Shown: positions 50,212-62,433, numbered from the stretch's first letter. The stretch: DNA of 64,000 bases from Bradyrhizobium sp. WSM1743 (GCF_000473065.1 NZ_AXAZ01000008.1:62001-126000), one strand, 5' to 3'. The notes: generated from the letters alone by a model not told the origin. A program made the numbers and translations.

Positions 50212-51606
50212 TCACTTCACCTCCGCCAGTGCCGCGAGGATCCTTGCCCAGGAGCGGATGCCTTTCTGGAAGCTCCGCAGGTCGTATTTCTCGTTCGGTG
50301 AGTGGATGTTGTCGTCGTCGAGGCCGAAGCCGACCAGCAGCGAGTCGAGGCCGAGCGTGCGCTTGAAGTCGGCGACGATCGGGATCGAGGCGCCCGACCC
50401 CATCAGCACCGTCTCCTTGCCCCACTCGTCGGCCAGCGCCTTGCTGGCGGCGCCGAGCGGCTTCATGGTCCAGTCGAGCGCAACCGCGGGCGCGGCGGAA
50501 TGGTCGCCGAACTCGACCTTGCAGTCGCCCGGAATCCGCGCCGATACGTAGTCGCGGAAGGCCTTGCGGATTCTCGCGGGATCCTGGCCCTGCACGAGGC
50601 GGAACGACACCTTGGCCGAAGCATGTGACGGGATCACGGTCTTGGAGCCCTCGCCGATATAGCCGCCCCAGATGCCGTTGACGTCGCAGGTCGGACGCGT
50701 CGAGGCCTGCTCGACCAGGAGCCTGCCCTTCTCGCCAGCCGGGAGCGACAGCCCGACCGGCCTGAGGAAGGTCTCGGGCGTGAACTCGAGCTTCTTCCAC
50801 CGCTCCAGGATGTCGGGCGGGGTGTCCTTCACGCCGTCATAGAAGCCGGGGATGGTGATGCGGTTGTCGTCGTCGAACAGGCCGCCCAGGATTTTCGTGA
50901 GCAGGCGGATCGGATTCATCGCAGTGCCGCCGAACACGCCGGAATGCAGATCGCGATTGGCGGCGGTGATCTTCAGCTCTTCATAGAGCAGGCCACGCAG
51001 CGAGGTCGTGATCGCCGGCGTGTTGGGATCCCACATGCCGGTGTCGCAGACCAGCACGTAGTCGGCCTTGAACTCGTCCTTGTTGGCCTCGATGAAGGGC
51101 ACGAAGTTCTTCGAGCCGACCTCCTCCTCGCCTTCGATCAGGAAGGTGATGTCGATCGGCAGTGAGCCCGTCACCTTCTTCCAGGCGCGGCAGGCTTCGA
51201 CGAAGGTCATCACCTGGCCCTTGTCGTCCTCGGCGCCGCGCGCGACGATGATCTTGCGGCCGTCGGCATGATCGGTGACAACGGGCTCGAACGGCGGACG
51301 GTGCCAGAGATCGAGCGGATCGACCGGCTGCACGTCGTAATGGCCGTAGAACAGCACGTGCGGCCGCCCGCCCGCTCCGGTCTTGCCGACGACGGCGGGA
51401 TGGCCTGCGGTCTGCCTCACCTCGGTGGCAGCACCGAGGCTGGCGATGTCCTTGGCGAGATGCTCGGCCGCGGCCTTGCAGTCATCCGCAAAGGCCGGAT
51501 CGGCCGAGATCGACTTGATCCGCAACAACGAGAACAGGCGCTCCAGGCTGTTGTCGAAATCCTTGTCGATGTGGTCGAGCACGGATTGGAGCTGCGCATT
51601 GGCCAT
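50212..51606 (-). CDS. M20-family metallopeptidase (dipeptidase type)
   Basis: 464-aa cytosolic peptidase with the two-zinc M20 pattern: VLFYGHYDVQPVDP (first His and Asp), ARGAEDDKGQVMTFVEA (bridging Asp), IEGEEEVGSKNFVPF (catalytic Glu pair) and a distal His near the C-terminus in FGLDDDNIHSPNEKYD. The central dimerisation lid is present (residues ~190-350). It is similar to M20 dipeptidases of the carnosinase/CNDP type. Single gene, normal length. Confidence 0.92.
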   Translation of the reverse strand: MANAQLQSVLDHIDKDFDNSLERLFSLLRIKSISADPAFADDCKAAAEHLAKDIASLGAATEVRQTAGHPAVVGKTGAGGRPHVLFYGHYDVQPVDPLDLWHRPPFEPVVTDHADGRKIIVARGAEDDKGQVMTFVEACRAWKKVTGSLPIDITFLIEGEEEVGSKNFVPFIEANKDEFKADYVLVCDTGMWDPNTPAITTSLRGLLYEELKITAANRDLHSGVFGGTAMNPIRLLTKILGGLFDDDNRITIPGFYDGVKDTPPDILERWKKLEFTPETFLRPVGLSLPAGEKGRLLVEQASTRPTCDVNGIWGGYIGEGSKTVIPSHASAKVSFRLVQGQDPARIRKAFRDYVSARIPGDCKVEFGDHSAAPAVALDWTMKPLGAASKALADEWGKETVLMGSGASIPIVADFKRTLGLDSLLVGFGLDDDNIHSPNEKYDLRSFQKGIRSWARILAALAEVK

Positions 51607-51630
51607 GATTGTGATCCTGATTGTTGGGTC

Positions 51631-53025
51631 TCAAGAGGTCCGGGGTTTTAGCGCCGCTGCGGCCTTGGGGCTAGCCGCAACCGGCGGATGCCGGATGTGC
51701 CAGGCGAGGCACCCAGCGAGGACCGCGGTTGCAGCGAGGTTGTTGCCCCAGGCCTGGATGACAGTGGGAAACCACGGCAGCGACAGCAGCATGAGGATGC
51801 CGGCGGCACCAAGGGCGAGCCAGGTTCCCAGGCGCACATGCGCTCGCTCGTCGAAGGCGGCGCGATGCATCAGCACCGTGATCGGGAAGAACAGCCACAT
51901 GAAGTAGTATTGCCGGGCCAGAGGCGAGGCCACCGTCATCAGGCAGAACAAGATGCCGAGCTCCTCGGCATCGGAGCGCGCAGTTCGCCGCGCTTGCCGC
52001 GGCATGATTGCGACGAAGCCGAAGCCGAGCAATGCCGACAGCGCCAACACGATCCAATTCGCCGTCGTGTAGTCGAGGTCGATCACGTTCATCGTGCGCG
52101 GCGGCGTTTTGGGATCATCCTGATTGTAGTTGATCGGCCGGACCAGGCGATGCGTGACGGCAATCAGGGACCGGTTGACCCACGACCAGTTCTGCTCGCC
52201 ACGCTGGCCAAAGCCCTTTTCCGAGCTCGTCCCGACCATGCCCTGGTACCAGTTCGCAAGTTCGGCCGCGTTGCGCTCGAAGCCACGGATCAGTGCCGGC
52301 ACGACATATAGAAGAATGCCGGTGAAGACGATCGTGCTGACAACGGCGGCCCATTTGCGCCGCCAGAGCAGATAAGGCAGCACGGCGATCGGAAACACCT
52401 TGATGGTGGCGGCGAGCGCGAACATGAAGCCAGCGAGCCACGACCGCTGATGCCGCAAGCTCCAGAAGCCATAGAGCATCATCGCCAGCAGGACGAGGTT
52501 CGGCTGGCCGAGGTCGAACATGTCGAACACGAAGGCCACGGTGACGACGACCGGCAGCGCTTCCAGCCAGGGGCCAGGCGTGCGGCCCGAGCCGGTCATG
52601 ACGTGGGAGAGCGTCCCGGTGTACCACCACGCCACAGCATTCAAGATCGACAGGACGACATAGAGCGGAATTTTGCCGAGCCAGCTCGGGATCGCCAGCG
52701 GGATCGCCGGGAGCGGTGGATAGATGAAGTCGAAATACTCGAGGGCCGTGGCAGGATACAGCGGCTCACCCTGCAGGACCTGCTGTCCGGCCCAGTACCA
52801 GAGCGAGTAGTCCTTGGTCTTGCCGCGGCCGAAAATCTCGGGGACGAGCACGTCGGCCGTCAGGAGGACGCAGCAGAACAGAAAAAGCAGATCCAGCGTC
52901 GCGCGCGGCGACAAGCGTCTGGGCGCGTCAGGCTTGGCTAACGGGGCGGGCGGGATCACAGTGCGGTCCTGTGCGGCGACAAAACAGGACGTAGCAGACC
53001 GGCGAAGGATTGGAGAGTCCCTCAC
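51631..53025 (-). CDS. DUF2029/GT87-family membrane mannosyltransferase-like protein
   Basis: 464-aa protein with about ten hydrophobic helices beginning near residue 42 (LDLLFLFCCVLLTADVLVP). Typical GT87 landmarks are DYSLWYWAGQQVLQGEPLYP, FIYPPLPAIPLAIP, and AATIKVFPIAVLPYLLWRRKW. GT87 enzymes use polyprenyl-phosphate sugars. The start is uncertain: GTG 53025 or an internal GTG 22 codons later; both leave the membrane part unchanged. It follows the M20 gene by 24 bases on the same strand but need not share its function. Confidence 0.8.
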   Translation of the reverse strand: MRDSPILRRSATSCFVAAQDRTVIPPAPLAKPDAPRRLSPRATLDLLFLFCCVLLTADVLVPEIFGRGKTKDYSLWYWAGQQVLQGEPLYPATALEYFDFIYPPLPAIPLAIPSWLGKIPLYVVLSILNAVAWWYTGTLSHVMTGSGRTPGPWLEALPVVVTVAFVFDMFDLGQPNLVLLAMMLYGFWSLRHQRSWLAGFMFALAATIKVFPIAVLPYLLWRRKWAAVVSTIVFTGILLYVVPALIRGFERNAAELANWYQGMVGTSSEKGFGQRGEQNWSWVNRSLIAVTHRLVRPINYNQDDPKTPPRTMNVIDLDYTTANWIVLALSALLGFGFVAIMPRQARRTARSDAEELGILFCLMTVASPLARQYYFMWLFFPITVLMHRAAFDERAHVRLGTWLALGAAGILMLLSLPWFPTVIQAWGNNLAATAVLAGCLAWHIRHPPVAASPKAAAALKPRTS

Positions 53026-53121
53026 CTGAAATTGTGCGCCGGTGATGGCCTCGGACGACCAAATATCAGGCGACGAGGAGAGCGCTTGAGCCTCATGGCC
53101 GGGCTCAAACCGGCGTCCTGC

Positions 53122-54744
53122 CTACCGCCGCAGCAATCCGCCGAGCGCGCCGCGGACCAGCGTACGGCCGATCGAGCCGCCGAGCTGGCCACCGATCGAC
53201 TTGCCGACATTGGCGGCCATCCCGCCGATCACCTGGTTGGTGACCGATCGCGTCACGTCGCGCGCAATGACCTGGCCGGTTGACAGACGGCCTCGCTTGA
53301 CGTTGGTGCCGAAGATGGTGCCGACGATCGAGCCGATCTGGCCCAGGATGCCGCCGCCACTTCCGCCAGCTGAAGCGTCCACCGTGGCCGCCGTGGCGGC
53401 GATGCGCTTCTGAATCATCTCGTAGGCGGACTCAGAATCGACGGCGGTGTCATATTTGCCCTTCACCGGGCTTGCAGCCATGATCGCCTTGCGCTCGTCC
53501 GGCGTGATCGGTCCGATGCGGGCCGATGGCGGCCGGATCATCACCCGCTCCACCATCGAAGGCGTGCCGTTGCCCTCGAGGAAGGACACCAGCGCCTCGC
53601 CCTTGCCGAGCTCCATGATCACCTTTGCGGTGTCGAGCTTCGGGTTCGGCCGGAAGGTCTGCGCCGCAGCGGCGACCGCCTTCTGGTCGCGCGGCGTGAA
53701 GGCGCGCAGCGCGTGCTGCACCCGGTTGCCCAATTGTCCAAGCACGCGGTCCGGCACGTCGATCGGGTTTTGCGTCACGAAGTAGATGCCGACGCCCTTG
53801 GAGCGGATCAGGCGGACCACCTGCTCGATCTTGTCCATCAGCGCCTTGGGCGCGTCATTGAACAGCAGATGCGCTTCGTCGAAGAAGAACACGAGCTTCG
53901 GCTTGGGCAGATCGCCGGCTTCGGGCAGCTCCTCGAACAGCTCCGACAACATCCACAGCAGGAACGTCGCGTAAAGCCTGGGATTCTGGAGCAGCTTGTC
54001 GGCGACCAGGATGTTGACCATGCCGCGGCCATCGCGATCGGTCTTCATGAAGTCCTTCAGCGTCAACGCCGGCTCGCCGAAGAATTTGGTGCCGCCCTGG
54101 TTCTCCAGCACCAGGAGCTGGCGCTGGATGGTGCCGACGGTCGCCTTGGTGACGTTGCCGAACCCCTGAGCGGCCTTGCGGATGGCAGCGAGCGGATCCT
54201 CCTCCGCGTCCGCACCCTTCTTCCCGCTATCGGGCACGATGGCGTCGAGCAGCGCCCGCAAGTCCTTCATGTCGATCAAAGTCAGGCCGTTGTCGTCGGC
54301 GACGCGGAAGGCGACGTTGAGCACGCCTTCCTGCACATCGTTCAGGTCGAGCATGCGCGCCAGCAGAAGCGGCCCCATTTCCGTGACGGTGGCGCGGACC
54401 GGGTGGCCCTGGTCGCCGAACACGTCCCAGAACACCGTCGAGAACTGATCGGGCTGGAATGACAGCCCCATTTCGGTGGCGCGCTTGACGATGAAATCCT
54501 TAGGCTCGCCAACCTCCGAGATGCCGGAGAGGTCGCCCTTGATGTCGGCTGCGAAGACCGGAACACCGGCGCGCGCAAACCCTTCCGCCATCACTTGCAG
54601 CGACACCGTCTTGCCGGTTCCGGTTGCACCCGTGACGAGGCCGTGGCGATTGGCGAGCGCCAACGTCAACCAGGCCTGCTCGTCTCCCTTGCCGACGAAG
54701 ATCTTGTCGTCGGTGTCGCCGAGCTTGCTGTCCTGTACGGTCAT
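53122..54744 (-). CDS. HerA-like DUF853 ATPase
   Basis: 540-aa protein with a Walker [13 protein letters not shown] near residue 40, Walker [14 protein letters not shown] near residue 295, and VYFVTQNP-type sensor ([17 protein letters not shown]). The C-terminus is Gly-rich ([22 protein letters not shown]) and ends with an arginine. These are the marks of the HerA-helicase C-terminal-like (DUF853) family, hexameric ATPases of uncertain role, distinct from the NurA-partnered archaeal HerA. No nuclease neighbour is seen. Confidence 0.9.
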   Translation of the reverse strand: MTVQDSKLGDTDDKIFVGKGDEQAWLTLALANRHGLVTGATGTGKTVSLQVMAEGFARAGVPVFAADIKGDLSGISEVGEPKDFIVKRATEMGLSFQPDQFSTVFWDVFGDQGHPVRATVTEMGPLLLARMLDLNDVQEGVLNVAFRVADDNGLTLIDMKDLRALLDAIVPDSGKKGADAEEDPLAAIRKAAQGFGNVTKATVGTIQRQLLVLENQGGTKFFGEPALTLKDFMKTDRDGRGMVNILVADKLLQNPRLYATFLLWMLSELFEELPEAGDLPKPKLVFFFDEAHLLFNDAPKALMDKIEQVVRLIRSKGVGIYFVTQNPIDVPDRVLGQLGNRVQHALRAFTPRDQKAVAAAAQTFRPNPKLDTAKVIMELGKGEALVSFLEGNGTPSMVERVMIRPPSARIGPITPDERKAIMAASPVKGKYDTAVDSESAYEMIQKRIAATAATVDASAGGSGGGILGQIGSIVGTIFGTNVKRGRLSTGQVIARDVTRSVTNQVIGGMAANVGKSIGGQLGGSIGRTLVRGALGGLLRR

Positions 54745-55090
54745 TATTCTCTGATCTCTCTGCCGAGTTTCGCGTATTGAAACTCAAATGCACCAGTTCC
54801 GTAGTTTAACGCATGTCGCACGCCGATTAAAACCGTTCAACGCGTCCCGGCATGCGACATTGTCGGACACAAACGGACGACATCAGCCGAAAGTACGAAC
54901 GAGGTGTTCGCAACCCGGCAATTTATCGCCGATTCGTCCTCGGCTCTTGCACGGCTGCAACACCTTTCGCGCGTTCGAAGGTGAATCGCGACGGCGCGTG
55001 CGTTCATCGCTTGAATTTCACATCACACCGGCTCAAGATCATTTTCGAAAGCAATACTCCGGCATGCAAACCGGCTGAGGGGCGGGCCTT
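54745..55090. other. 346-bp divergent intergenic region, no supported gene
   Basis: No open frame with ribosome site. It contains a weak 8-bp inverted repeat ATGTCGCA (54813) / TGCGACAT (54853). Both promoters (HerA-like and the 121-aa gene) should lie here. GAGGGG at 55078-55083 is a probable ribosome site for the plus-strand gene. Confidence 0.45.
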
Positions 55091-55456
55091 ATGGACGAGC
55101 TGATCGGACGGCTGGCGGCAAACGCCAGCATAGATGGTGCTGTCGCTGAAAAGACCGTCGGCATCATCCTGGGCTTCCTCCGCAGCGAGGGTCCTTCCGA
55201 TAGCGTGCAGGCCCTGATCGACCAAATCCCGGGAGCGGAAGCTGCGATCGAGGCGTCCAGGAGCGGCGGCGGCCTGTCGCGGCTGATGGGCGGCGGCTTG
55301 ATGGCCGTCGGCACCCGCCTGATGGGCCTGGGGCTTGGCATGTCCGAGATTCAAAACGTCGCCCGTGAACTTTTCCGCTACGGGCGAGACAAAATCGGAG
55401 CGGATCAGATGGGCAAGATCATCGCGGGGACGCCGGGCCTCAGCCAGTTCGCCTGA
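55091..55456 (+). CDS. Small helical protein, unrecognised
   Basis: 121-aa soluble protein: MDELIGRLAANASIDGAVAEKTVGIILGFL, RSEGPSDSVQALIDQIPGAEAAIEAS (in pieces), a Gly/Leu-rich centre (GGGLSRLMGGGLMAVGTRLMG) and LFRYGRDKIGADQMGKIIAGTPG. The repeating helical pattern is reminiscent of DUF2267 or DUF2780 proteins, but I cannot name it with certainty. It precedes the DUF4332 gene by 24 bases and is probably co-transcribed with it. Confidence 0.75.
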   Translation: MDELIGRLAANASIDGAVAEKTVGIILGFLRSEGPSDSVQALIDQIPGAEAAIEASRSGGGLSRLMGGGLMAVGTRLMGLGLGMSEIQNVARELFRYGRDKIGADQMGKIIAGTPGLSQFA

Positions 55457-55480
55457 GCGACGCTTTTCATATCGAGCATC

Positions 55481-55888
55481 ATGACATATCCGATCTCCGA
55501 GATTGAGGGCCTGCCGGCCTTTGCAGCCAACAAGTTGAAGGCGCAAGGAATCCGCACCACCGACGCGCTGCTCGAGGCGGCCTCGACCGTGAAGGGCCGC
55601 AAGGCGCTTTCCGCCAAGACGGGCATCAGCGAGCAGTCGCTGCTGGAGTGGGCCAACGTCTCCGACTACATGCGCATTCCCGGCATGGGCAGGGCCAAGG
55701 TCGGCCTGGTCCGCGCCGCCGGCGTCGCCACCGTGCGCGAGCTCGCCTATCGCAATCCCGCAAGGCTGGCGCAGAGCATGCGCGAAGCCAACGAGAAGAA
55801 GAAGCTGGTCCGCATCCTGCCGTCGGAGAAGTCGGTTGGCGACATCATCGCCAAGGCCAAGAAGCTGCCGCCGAAGATCACGTATTGA
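55481..55888 (+). CDS. DUF4332 (helix-hairpin-helix) protein
   Basis: 135-aa protein with two helix-hairpin-helix-like units: ISEIEGLPAFAANKLKAQGIRT and YMRIPGMGRAKVGLVRAAGV. DUF4332 proteins use such motifs and may bind DNA; no catalytic part. It follows the 121-aa gene by 24 bases. The Family A repeat begins 8 bases after its stop. Confidence 0.88.
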   Translation: MTYPISEIEGLPAFAANKLKAQGIRTTDALLEAASTVKGRKALSAKTGISEQSLLEWANVSDYMRIPGMGRAKVGLVRAAGVATVRELAYRNPARLAQSMREANEKKKLVRILPSEKSVGDIIAKAKKLPPKITY

Positions 55889-55895
55889 TTGCAAC

Positions 55896-56041
55896 TCCGT
55901 CATCCTGAGGTGCGAAGCACGGGACGCAACGCGTCTCGTGGAGAGCCTCGAAGGATGCACGGCCACGCTGCATCTCCACGGAAAGAGCCGGGCCGTAGCC
56001 CTTCGAGGGCCGCTGAAGAAGCGGCCACCTCAGGGTGACGG
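55896..56041. repeat. Family A-related composite palindrome upstream of folP
   Basis: The ends CCGTCATCCTGAGGTG and CCACCTCAGGGTGACGG are near-perfect inverted copies. Inside lie further pieces of the Family A element (GCGTCTCG, CCTCGAAGGATG, CCCTTCGAGG). It would form a long structured leader-like region between the DUF4332 gene and folP (80 bases before the folP start). Confidence 0.82.
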
Positions 56042-56120
56042 CGAGAGAGCGACGCCCGGAGCCGTCGGCGCTTCCAATCCCGTCTTGACTCCCCCTTCCC
56101 GACAGCGCAATGCCACGCGC

Positions 56121-56981
56121 ATGAATGCCTCGCCCTCCCCATCCGTCCCGCCGGCCGGCTCGGCCGGGCCTGATGCGCTGCGGACGCTCGTGGGCCGGCC
56201 GATCCCGGCGGTGATGGGCGTGCTCAACATCACCCCGGATTCCTTCTCCGACGGCGGCGCGTTCATCGCACCAGATCAGGCACTCGCGCGGGCGCGGGCG
56301 ATGATCGCCGATGGTGTCGACATCATCGATATTGGCGCCGAGTCCACCCGACCCTACAAGGGCGCCCGGCCGGTCACGGCGGCGGAAGAGCTCGCGCGGC
56401 TGAAGCCGGTGCTGGCTGGCGTGGTGGCGCTCGGTGTGCCCGTCTCGATCGACAGCATGAAGGCGGAGGTGGTGGCGTTCGCGCTCGAACAGGGCGCGGC
56501 GATCGCCAACGACGTCTGGGGTCTGCAAGGGGACGCCGACATGGCGCCGCTGATCGCCGCAAGGGGCGTTCCCGTGATCGTCATGCACAACCGCGACAGC
56601 GTCGATCCCGCCATCGACATCGTCGCGGATATGAAAGCATTCTTCCTGCGCTCGCTGGACATCGCCGCAAAAGCCGGCATTGCGCGCGAGAGCATCGTGC
56701 TCGATCCCGGCATCGGCTTCGGCAAGACGGCCGAGCAGAGCATGATCGCGCTGGCGCGCTTGCGCGAGCTCGACATGTTCGGCCTGCCAATCCTCGTTGG
56801 TGCTTCGCGAAAACGCTTCATCGCCTCGGTGTCGCCGTCGGAGCCATCGGAGCGGCTCGCCGGCTCGATCGCCGCGCATCTGATGGCCGCGCAGCGCGGC
56901 GCCAGGATCATCCGGACCCATGACGTCGCCGAGACCTTGCAGGCCCTGCGGGTGGCACACGCAATCGAGAGCAAGCAATGA
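56121..56981 (+). CDS. folP: Dihydropteroate synthase
   Basis: 286-aa enzyme joining p-aminobenzoate to dihydropterin pyrophosphate in folate synthesis. Motifs: VMGVLNITPDSFSDGG, DIIDIGAESTRPYKG, PVSIDSMKAEV, ANDVWGLQGD, VIVMHNRDS, DPGIGFGKT and GASRKRFIA. All catalytic and sulfonamide-contact segments are present. The start at 56121 gives a short Ser/Pro-rich N-terminus; the frame upstream runs through the repeat. The stop overlaps the folB start by 4 bases. Confidence 0.95.
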   Translation: MNASPSPSVPPAGSAGPDALRTLVGRPIPAVMGVLNITPDSFSDGGAFIAPDQALARARAMIADGVDIIDIGAESTRPYKGARPVTAAEELARLKPVLAGVVALGVPVSIDSMKAEVVAFALEQGAAIANDVWGLQGDADMAPLIAARGVPVIVMHNRDSVDPAIDIVADMKAFFLRSLDIAAKAGIARESIVLDPGIGFGKTAEQSMIALARLRELDMFGLPILVGASRKRFIASVSPSEPSERLAGSIAAHLMAAQRGARIIRTHDVAETLQALRVAHAIESKQ

Positions 56982-57346
56982 CCGATACGATCTTCGTCAC
57001 CGGCTTGTCGATCCATGCCCGCCACGGCGTGATGGATCACGAAACCGAGGTCGGCCAGCGCTTCGTCATCGACCTCGAACTCTATACCGACCTGTCGGAG
57101 CCTGCGCGGACCGACCGGCTCGCGGACACGGTGTCCTACGCCGATGTCGTGGCGACGACGACGGCGGCGTTCAAGAACACCAATTACAAGCTCTTGGAAC
57201 GCGCCGCCGGCGCGGTGGCTGACGCCATCCTGTCGCACTTCCCGCGCATCCGCGCCGTGAAGGTCACGGTGCACAAGCCGCACGCGCCGATCGCCGCGAT
57301 CTTCGACGACGTCGGCATCATGCTAACGCGCTCGCGGCATCCCTGA
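56978..57346 (+). CDS. folB: Dihydroneopterin aldolase
   Basis: 122-aa folate enzyme making 6-hydroxymethyl-dihydropterin. Visible: LSIHARHGVMDHETEVGQRFVIDLEL (with the conserved Glu; shown here in two parts HARHGVMDHE and GQRFVIDLEL), DTVSYADVV, YKLLERAAGAVADAIL and VTVHKPHAPI, with the catalytic Lys. It is between folP and folK with a 4-base overlap and a 1-base gap. Confidence 0.93.
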   Translation: MTDTIFVTGLSIHARHGVMDHETEVGQRFVIDLELYTDLSEPARTDRLADTVSYADVVATTTAAFKNTNYKLLERAAGAVADAILSHFPRIRAVKVTVHKPHAPIAAIFDDVGIMLTRSRHP

Positions 57347-57347
57347 C

Positions 57348-57839
57348 ATGGCGAGCGTGCTGATCGCACTCGGCGGCAATGTCGGCGATGTCCGCGCGAC
57401 GTTCAAGAAGGCGATCGCGCATATCTGCGGCATGGCGCAGGCGGCGCTGATCGCGCGCTCGTCCGACTATGCGACCCCACCCTGGGGCGACGAGGACCAG
57501 GATCCCTTCATCAACGCCTGCATCGAGATCGAGACCAGCCTCGATCCGCACGCGCTGTTGTTCGTGCTGCAGAAGGTCGAGCGGAAATTCGGCCGCACGC
57601 GGAACAAGGAGCGGCGCTGGGGCCCGCGCACGCTCGATCTCGACATGGTCGCCTACGACGACGTCAGCTTGCAGAAGCCCGACCTGACGCTGCCGCATCC
57701 GCGCCTGTTCGAGCGCGCCTTCGTGCTGGTGCCGCTGGCCGAAATCGCGCCAGACCGCGTGATCTCAGGCATTCGTGTGCGTGACGGGCTCGCCAGCGTC
57801 TCGACGCAAGGCATTGAGCGGCTTCCGGATACCGGTTAA
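57348..57839 (+). CDS. folK: 2-amino-4-hydroxy-6-hydroxymethyldihydropteridine pyrophosphokinase
   Basis: 163-aa HPPK. It transfers pyrophosphate from ATP to the pterin before FolP acts. Motifs are ALGGNVGDVRATFKKA, PPWGDEDQDPFINACIEI, RRWGPRTLDLDMVAYDD (the paired Asp that bind Mg) and LPHPRLFERAFVLVPL. Complete and of normal length. Last gene of the folP-folB-folK operon. Confidence 0.94.
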   Translation: MASVLIALGGNVGDVRATFKKAIAHICGMAQAALIARSSDYATPPWGDEDQDPFINACIEIETSLDPHALLFVLQKVERKFGRTRNKERRWGPRTLDLDMVAYDDVSLQKPDLTLPHPRLFERAFVLVPLAEIAPDRVISGIRVRDGLASVSTQGIERLPDTG

Positions 57840-57920
57840 CCAAAAACAACCGTTTGCAGGGACGGTCTGCCGTGGCAATTTCGCCTGCGAATAACAAGAC
57901 TTTCGGGAGCCCCTCGCCGC

Positions 57921-59792
57921 ATGACCTCCGTGACTGACGACCTGCCGCTGGCGGCGGATTTTCCCAAGGCGAGCGTCGAAGACTGGCGCAAGCTGGTCGA
58001 CGGCGTGCTGAAGGGCGCGCCGTTCGAGAAGCTGGTCGGCAAGACCTATGATGGCATCAAGATCGATCCGCTCTATCCGCGCACCGAGGGCGTTGCGCCC
58101 GTGGTGGGACGGCCAGCGGCGGCGCCGTGGCAGATCGTGCAGCGGATCGACCATCCCGACGCGGCGCTCGCGAATGCGCAGGCCCTGCAGGATCTGGAGA
58201 ACGGCGCGACGGGGCTTGCGCTGGTGTTCGCCGGCGGCAGCGGCGCCCATGGTTTCGGTCTGGAACCGACGGCGGATGCTGTCGCAAAGGTCCTGAAGAA
58301 TATTCATCTTGACGCCGGGATCGGCATCGAACTCCAGATCGGTCCGCAATCGCGGATGGCCGCGATCCATGTCGCGGAATATGTGAAGAGCCGGGGTCTC
58401 GACCCCGCGTCCTGCAACATCCGCTTCGGGCTCGATCCGCTCGCGGCCGGTGCGGTGTGGGGCCACAGCCCTTATAGCTGGGACGAGATCGTTCCCGCCG
58501 TCACCGGCGCGATCAAGGGGCTTGCTGCGCTAGGCTTCAAAGGGCCGTTTGCCTCGGCCGATGGGCGCGTGATCCATGATGCCGGTGGTTCGGAAGTGCA
58601 GGAGCTCGCCTTCGTGCTGGCCTGCGGCGTCGCCTATCTGCGCGCCGTCGAAGCTGCCGGCGTCCCCCTCGAGCAGGCACAGGGCATGGTCTATGCCCGG
58701 CTCGCCGCCGATGCCGACCAGTTCCTGACAATGGCCAAATTCCGCGCGCTGCGGCTGTTGTGGGCGCGCATCGAGACGGCTTGCGGGCTCGCGCCAAAGC
58801 CGTTGTTCATTGCCGCCGATACGGCCTGGCGCATGCTGACGCAGCGCGACCCCTACGTGAACATGCTGCGCGCGACCATGGCGACGTTCGCGGCGGGACT
58901 CGCCGGCGCCAATGCCATCACCGTGCTGCCGCACACGCTCGCGCTGGGTCTGCCCGATCCGTTCGCGCGCCGCGTGGCGCGCAACACGCAGCTTCTGCTG
59001 CTGGAGGAGAGCAACCTCGCCAAGGTCAGCGATCCCGCGGCGGGCGTAGGCGGCATCGAGACGCTGACCGCGCAGCTCTGCGAGGCCGCCTGGGCCCTGT
59101 TCCAGGAGAGCGAGAGAGCCGGCGGCGCCTTCGCGGCGCTTCAGCGGGGCGTGTTCCAGAGCAAGGTTGCGGTAACGCGCAAGGCGCGCGAGGCCAATAT
59201 CGCAAAGCGCCGTGACGTGTTGACCGGCGCCAGCGAGTTTCCGAACCTGCATGAGAGCGAAGCCACCGTACTGGAGGCGACACCGATCACGCTCGCTCCC
59301 TACGGCGAGCCAAAATACAAATTCGAAGCGTTGCCGCCGATCCGGCTGGCGCAACCATTCGAGGCGCTGCGCGACAAATCCGATGCGGCCTTGAAGGTGC
59401 GGGGCACGCGGCCAAAGGTGTTCCTGGCCAATCTCGGCACGCCCGCCGATTTCACGGCGCGGGCGACCTTCGCCAAGAGCTTCTTCGAAGCGGGAGGCAT
59501 CCAGGCCGTCGACAGCGAGGGCTTTGCCGATCCGGCCAAGCTCGCAGCCGCATTCGAGGCCTCAGGTGCGGAGCTTGCCTGCCTCTGTTCCAGTGACAAG
59601 GTCTATGCCGGTCAGGCGGAACCCGCCGCCCGGGCCCTGCAAACGGCAGGCAGCAGACATATCTATCTGGCAGGCCGCCCGACCGATGCCGAGGCGGCGC
59701 TGCGTGCGGCCGGCGTCACGGGCTTTGTCTTCGCCGGAGGCGATGCGCTTGCGATCCTGCAAGACGCCTATCGACGGATGGAGCAGCCATGA
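57921..59792 (+). CDS. mutA: Methylmalonyl-CoA mutase small (beta) subunit
   Basis: 623-aa subunit of the B12-dependent mutase. The TIM-barrel half is recognisable: WRKLVDGVLKGAPFEKLVGKTYDGI (first parts), VARNTQLLLLEESNLAKVSDPAAGVGGIETLT (in parts). The C-terminal region lacks the cobalamin-ligand motif DxHxxG and reads LGTPADFTARATF instead, the normal difference between small and large subunits. The stop overlaps the following GFA gene by 4 bases. Confidence 0.92.
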   Translation: MTSVTDDLPLAADFPKASVEDWRKLVDGVLKGAPFEKLVGKTYDGIKIDPLYPRTEGVAPVVGRPAAAPWQIVQRIDHPDAALANAQALQDLENGATGLALVFAGGSGAHGFGLEPTADAVAKVLKNIHLDAGIGIELQIGPQSRMAAIHVAEYVKSRGLDPASCNIRFGLDPLAAGAVWGHSPYSWDEIVPAVTGAIKGLAALGFKGPFASADGRVIHDAGGSEVQELAFVLACGVAYLRAVEAAGVPLEQAQGMVYARLAADADQFLTMAKFRALRLLWARIETACGLAPKPLFIAADTAWRMLTQRDPYVNMLRATMATFAAGLAGANAITVLPHTLALGLPDPFARRVARNTQLLLLEESNLAKVSDPAAGVGGIETLTAQLCEAAWALFQESERAGGAFAALQRGVFQSKVAVTRKAREANIAKRRDVLTGASEFPNLHESEATVLEATPITLAPYGEPKYKFEALPPIRLAQPFEALRDKSDAALKVRGTRPKVFLANLGTPADFTARATFAKSFFEAGGIQAVDSEGFADPAKLAAAFEASGAELACLCSSDKVYAGQAEPAARALQTAGSRHIYLAGRPTDAEAALRAAGVTGFVFAGGDALAILQDAYRRMEQP

Positions 59793-60253
59793 CCGAAACC
59801 GGCAAACCCGTTCTCACCGGCGGCTGCCAATGCGGGGCGGTGCGCTTTGCAGTCATGACGGCACCGACCAGGATTTCGATCTGCCATTGCCGGATGTGCC
59901 AGAAGGCGAGCGGAGCGCCATTCGCCTCCTTCGCCGACGTCAACAAGACGGACTTTGCCTGGACGAAGGGGCAGCCCTCGTTCTTCCGCTCTTCCACCAT
60001 CGCCCAGCGCGGCTTTTGCCCTGGCTGCGGCACGCCGCTGAGCTTCGGCCGCATCGACGGCGACAGGATCGAGATCATGACCGGCACCTTCGACCATCCC
60101 GACCGCGTCATCCCGACGCGGCAGTTCGGCACTGAATCCCGCCTCGGCTGGGTGGTCGGTATCGCCAATTTGCCGAGCCAGACCACGCAGCAGAATTACG
60201 GACCGGAGAAGATGGCGACCATCGTCAGCTATCAGCATCCGGATCATGATTGA
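59789..60253 (+). CDS. GFA-family zinc protein between mutA and mutB
   Basis: 154-aa GFA/Mss4-like protein. Zinc motifs: [36 protein letters not shown]. The ATG overlaps the mutA stop by 4 bases and the stop is 23 bases before the chosen mutB ATG, so all three are probably one transcript. It is a different paralogue from that at 10416 and has a longer C-terminal tail ([21 protein letters not shown]). A role in mutase maturation or acyl-CoA metabolism is possible but not supported by known biochemistry. Confidence 0.88.
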   Translation: MTETGKPVLTGGCQCGAVRFAVMTAPTRISICHCRMCQKASGAPFASFADVNKTDFAWTKGQPSFFRSSTIAQRGFCPGCGTPLSFGRIDGDRIEIMTGTFDHPDRVIPTRQFGTESRLGWVVGIANLPSQTTQQNYGPEKMATIVSYQHPDHD

Positions 60254-60276
60254 GCGCCTATGATATGGTTGAAGCC

Positions 60277-62433
<2,157 letters not shown>

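Noticed and set aside
54813..54860. ATGTCGCA / TGCGACAT inverted repeat
   Set aside because: Only 8-bp arms with a 32-base gap; expected by chance in a window of this size.
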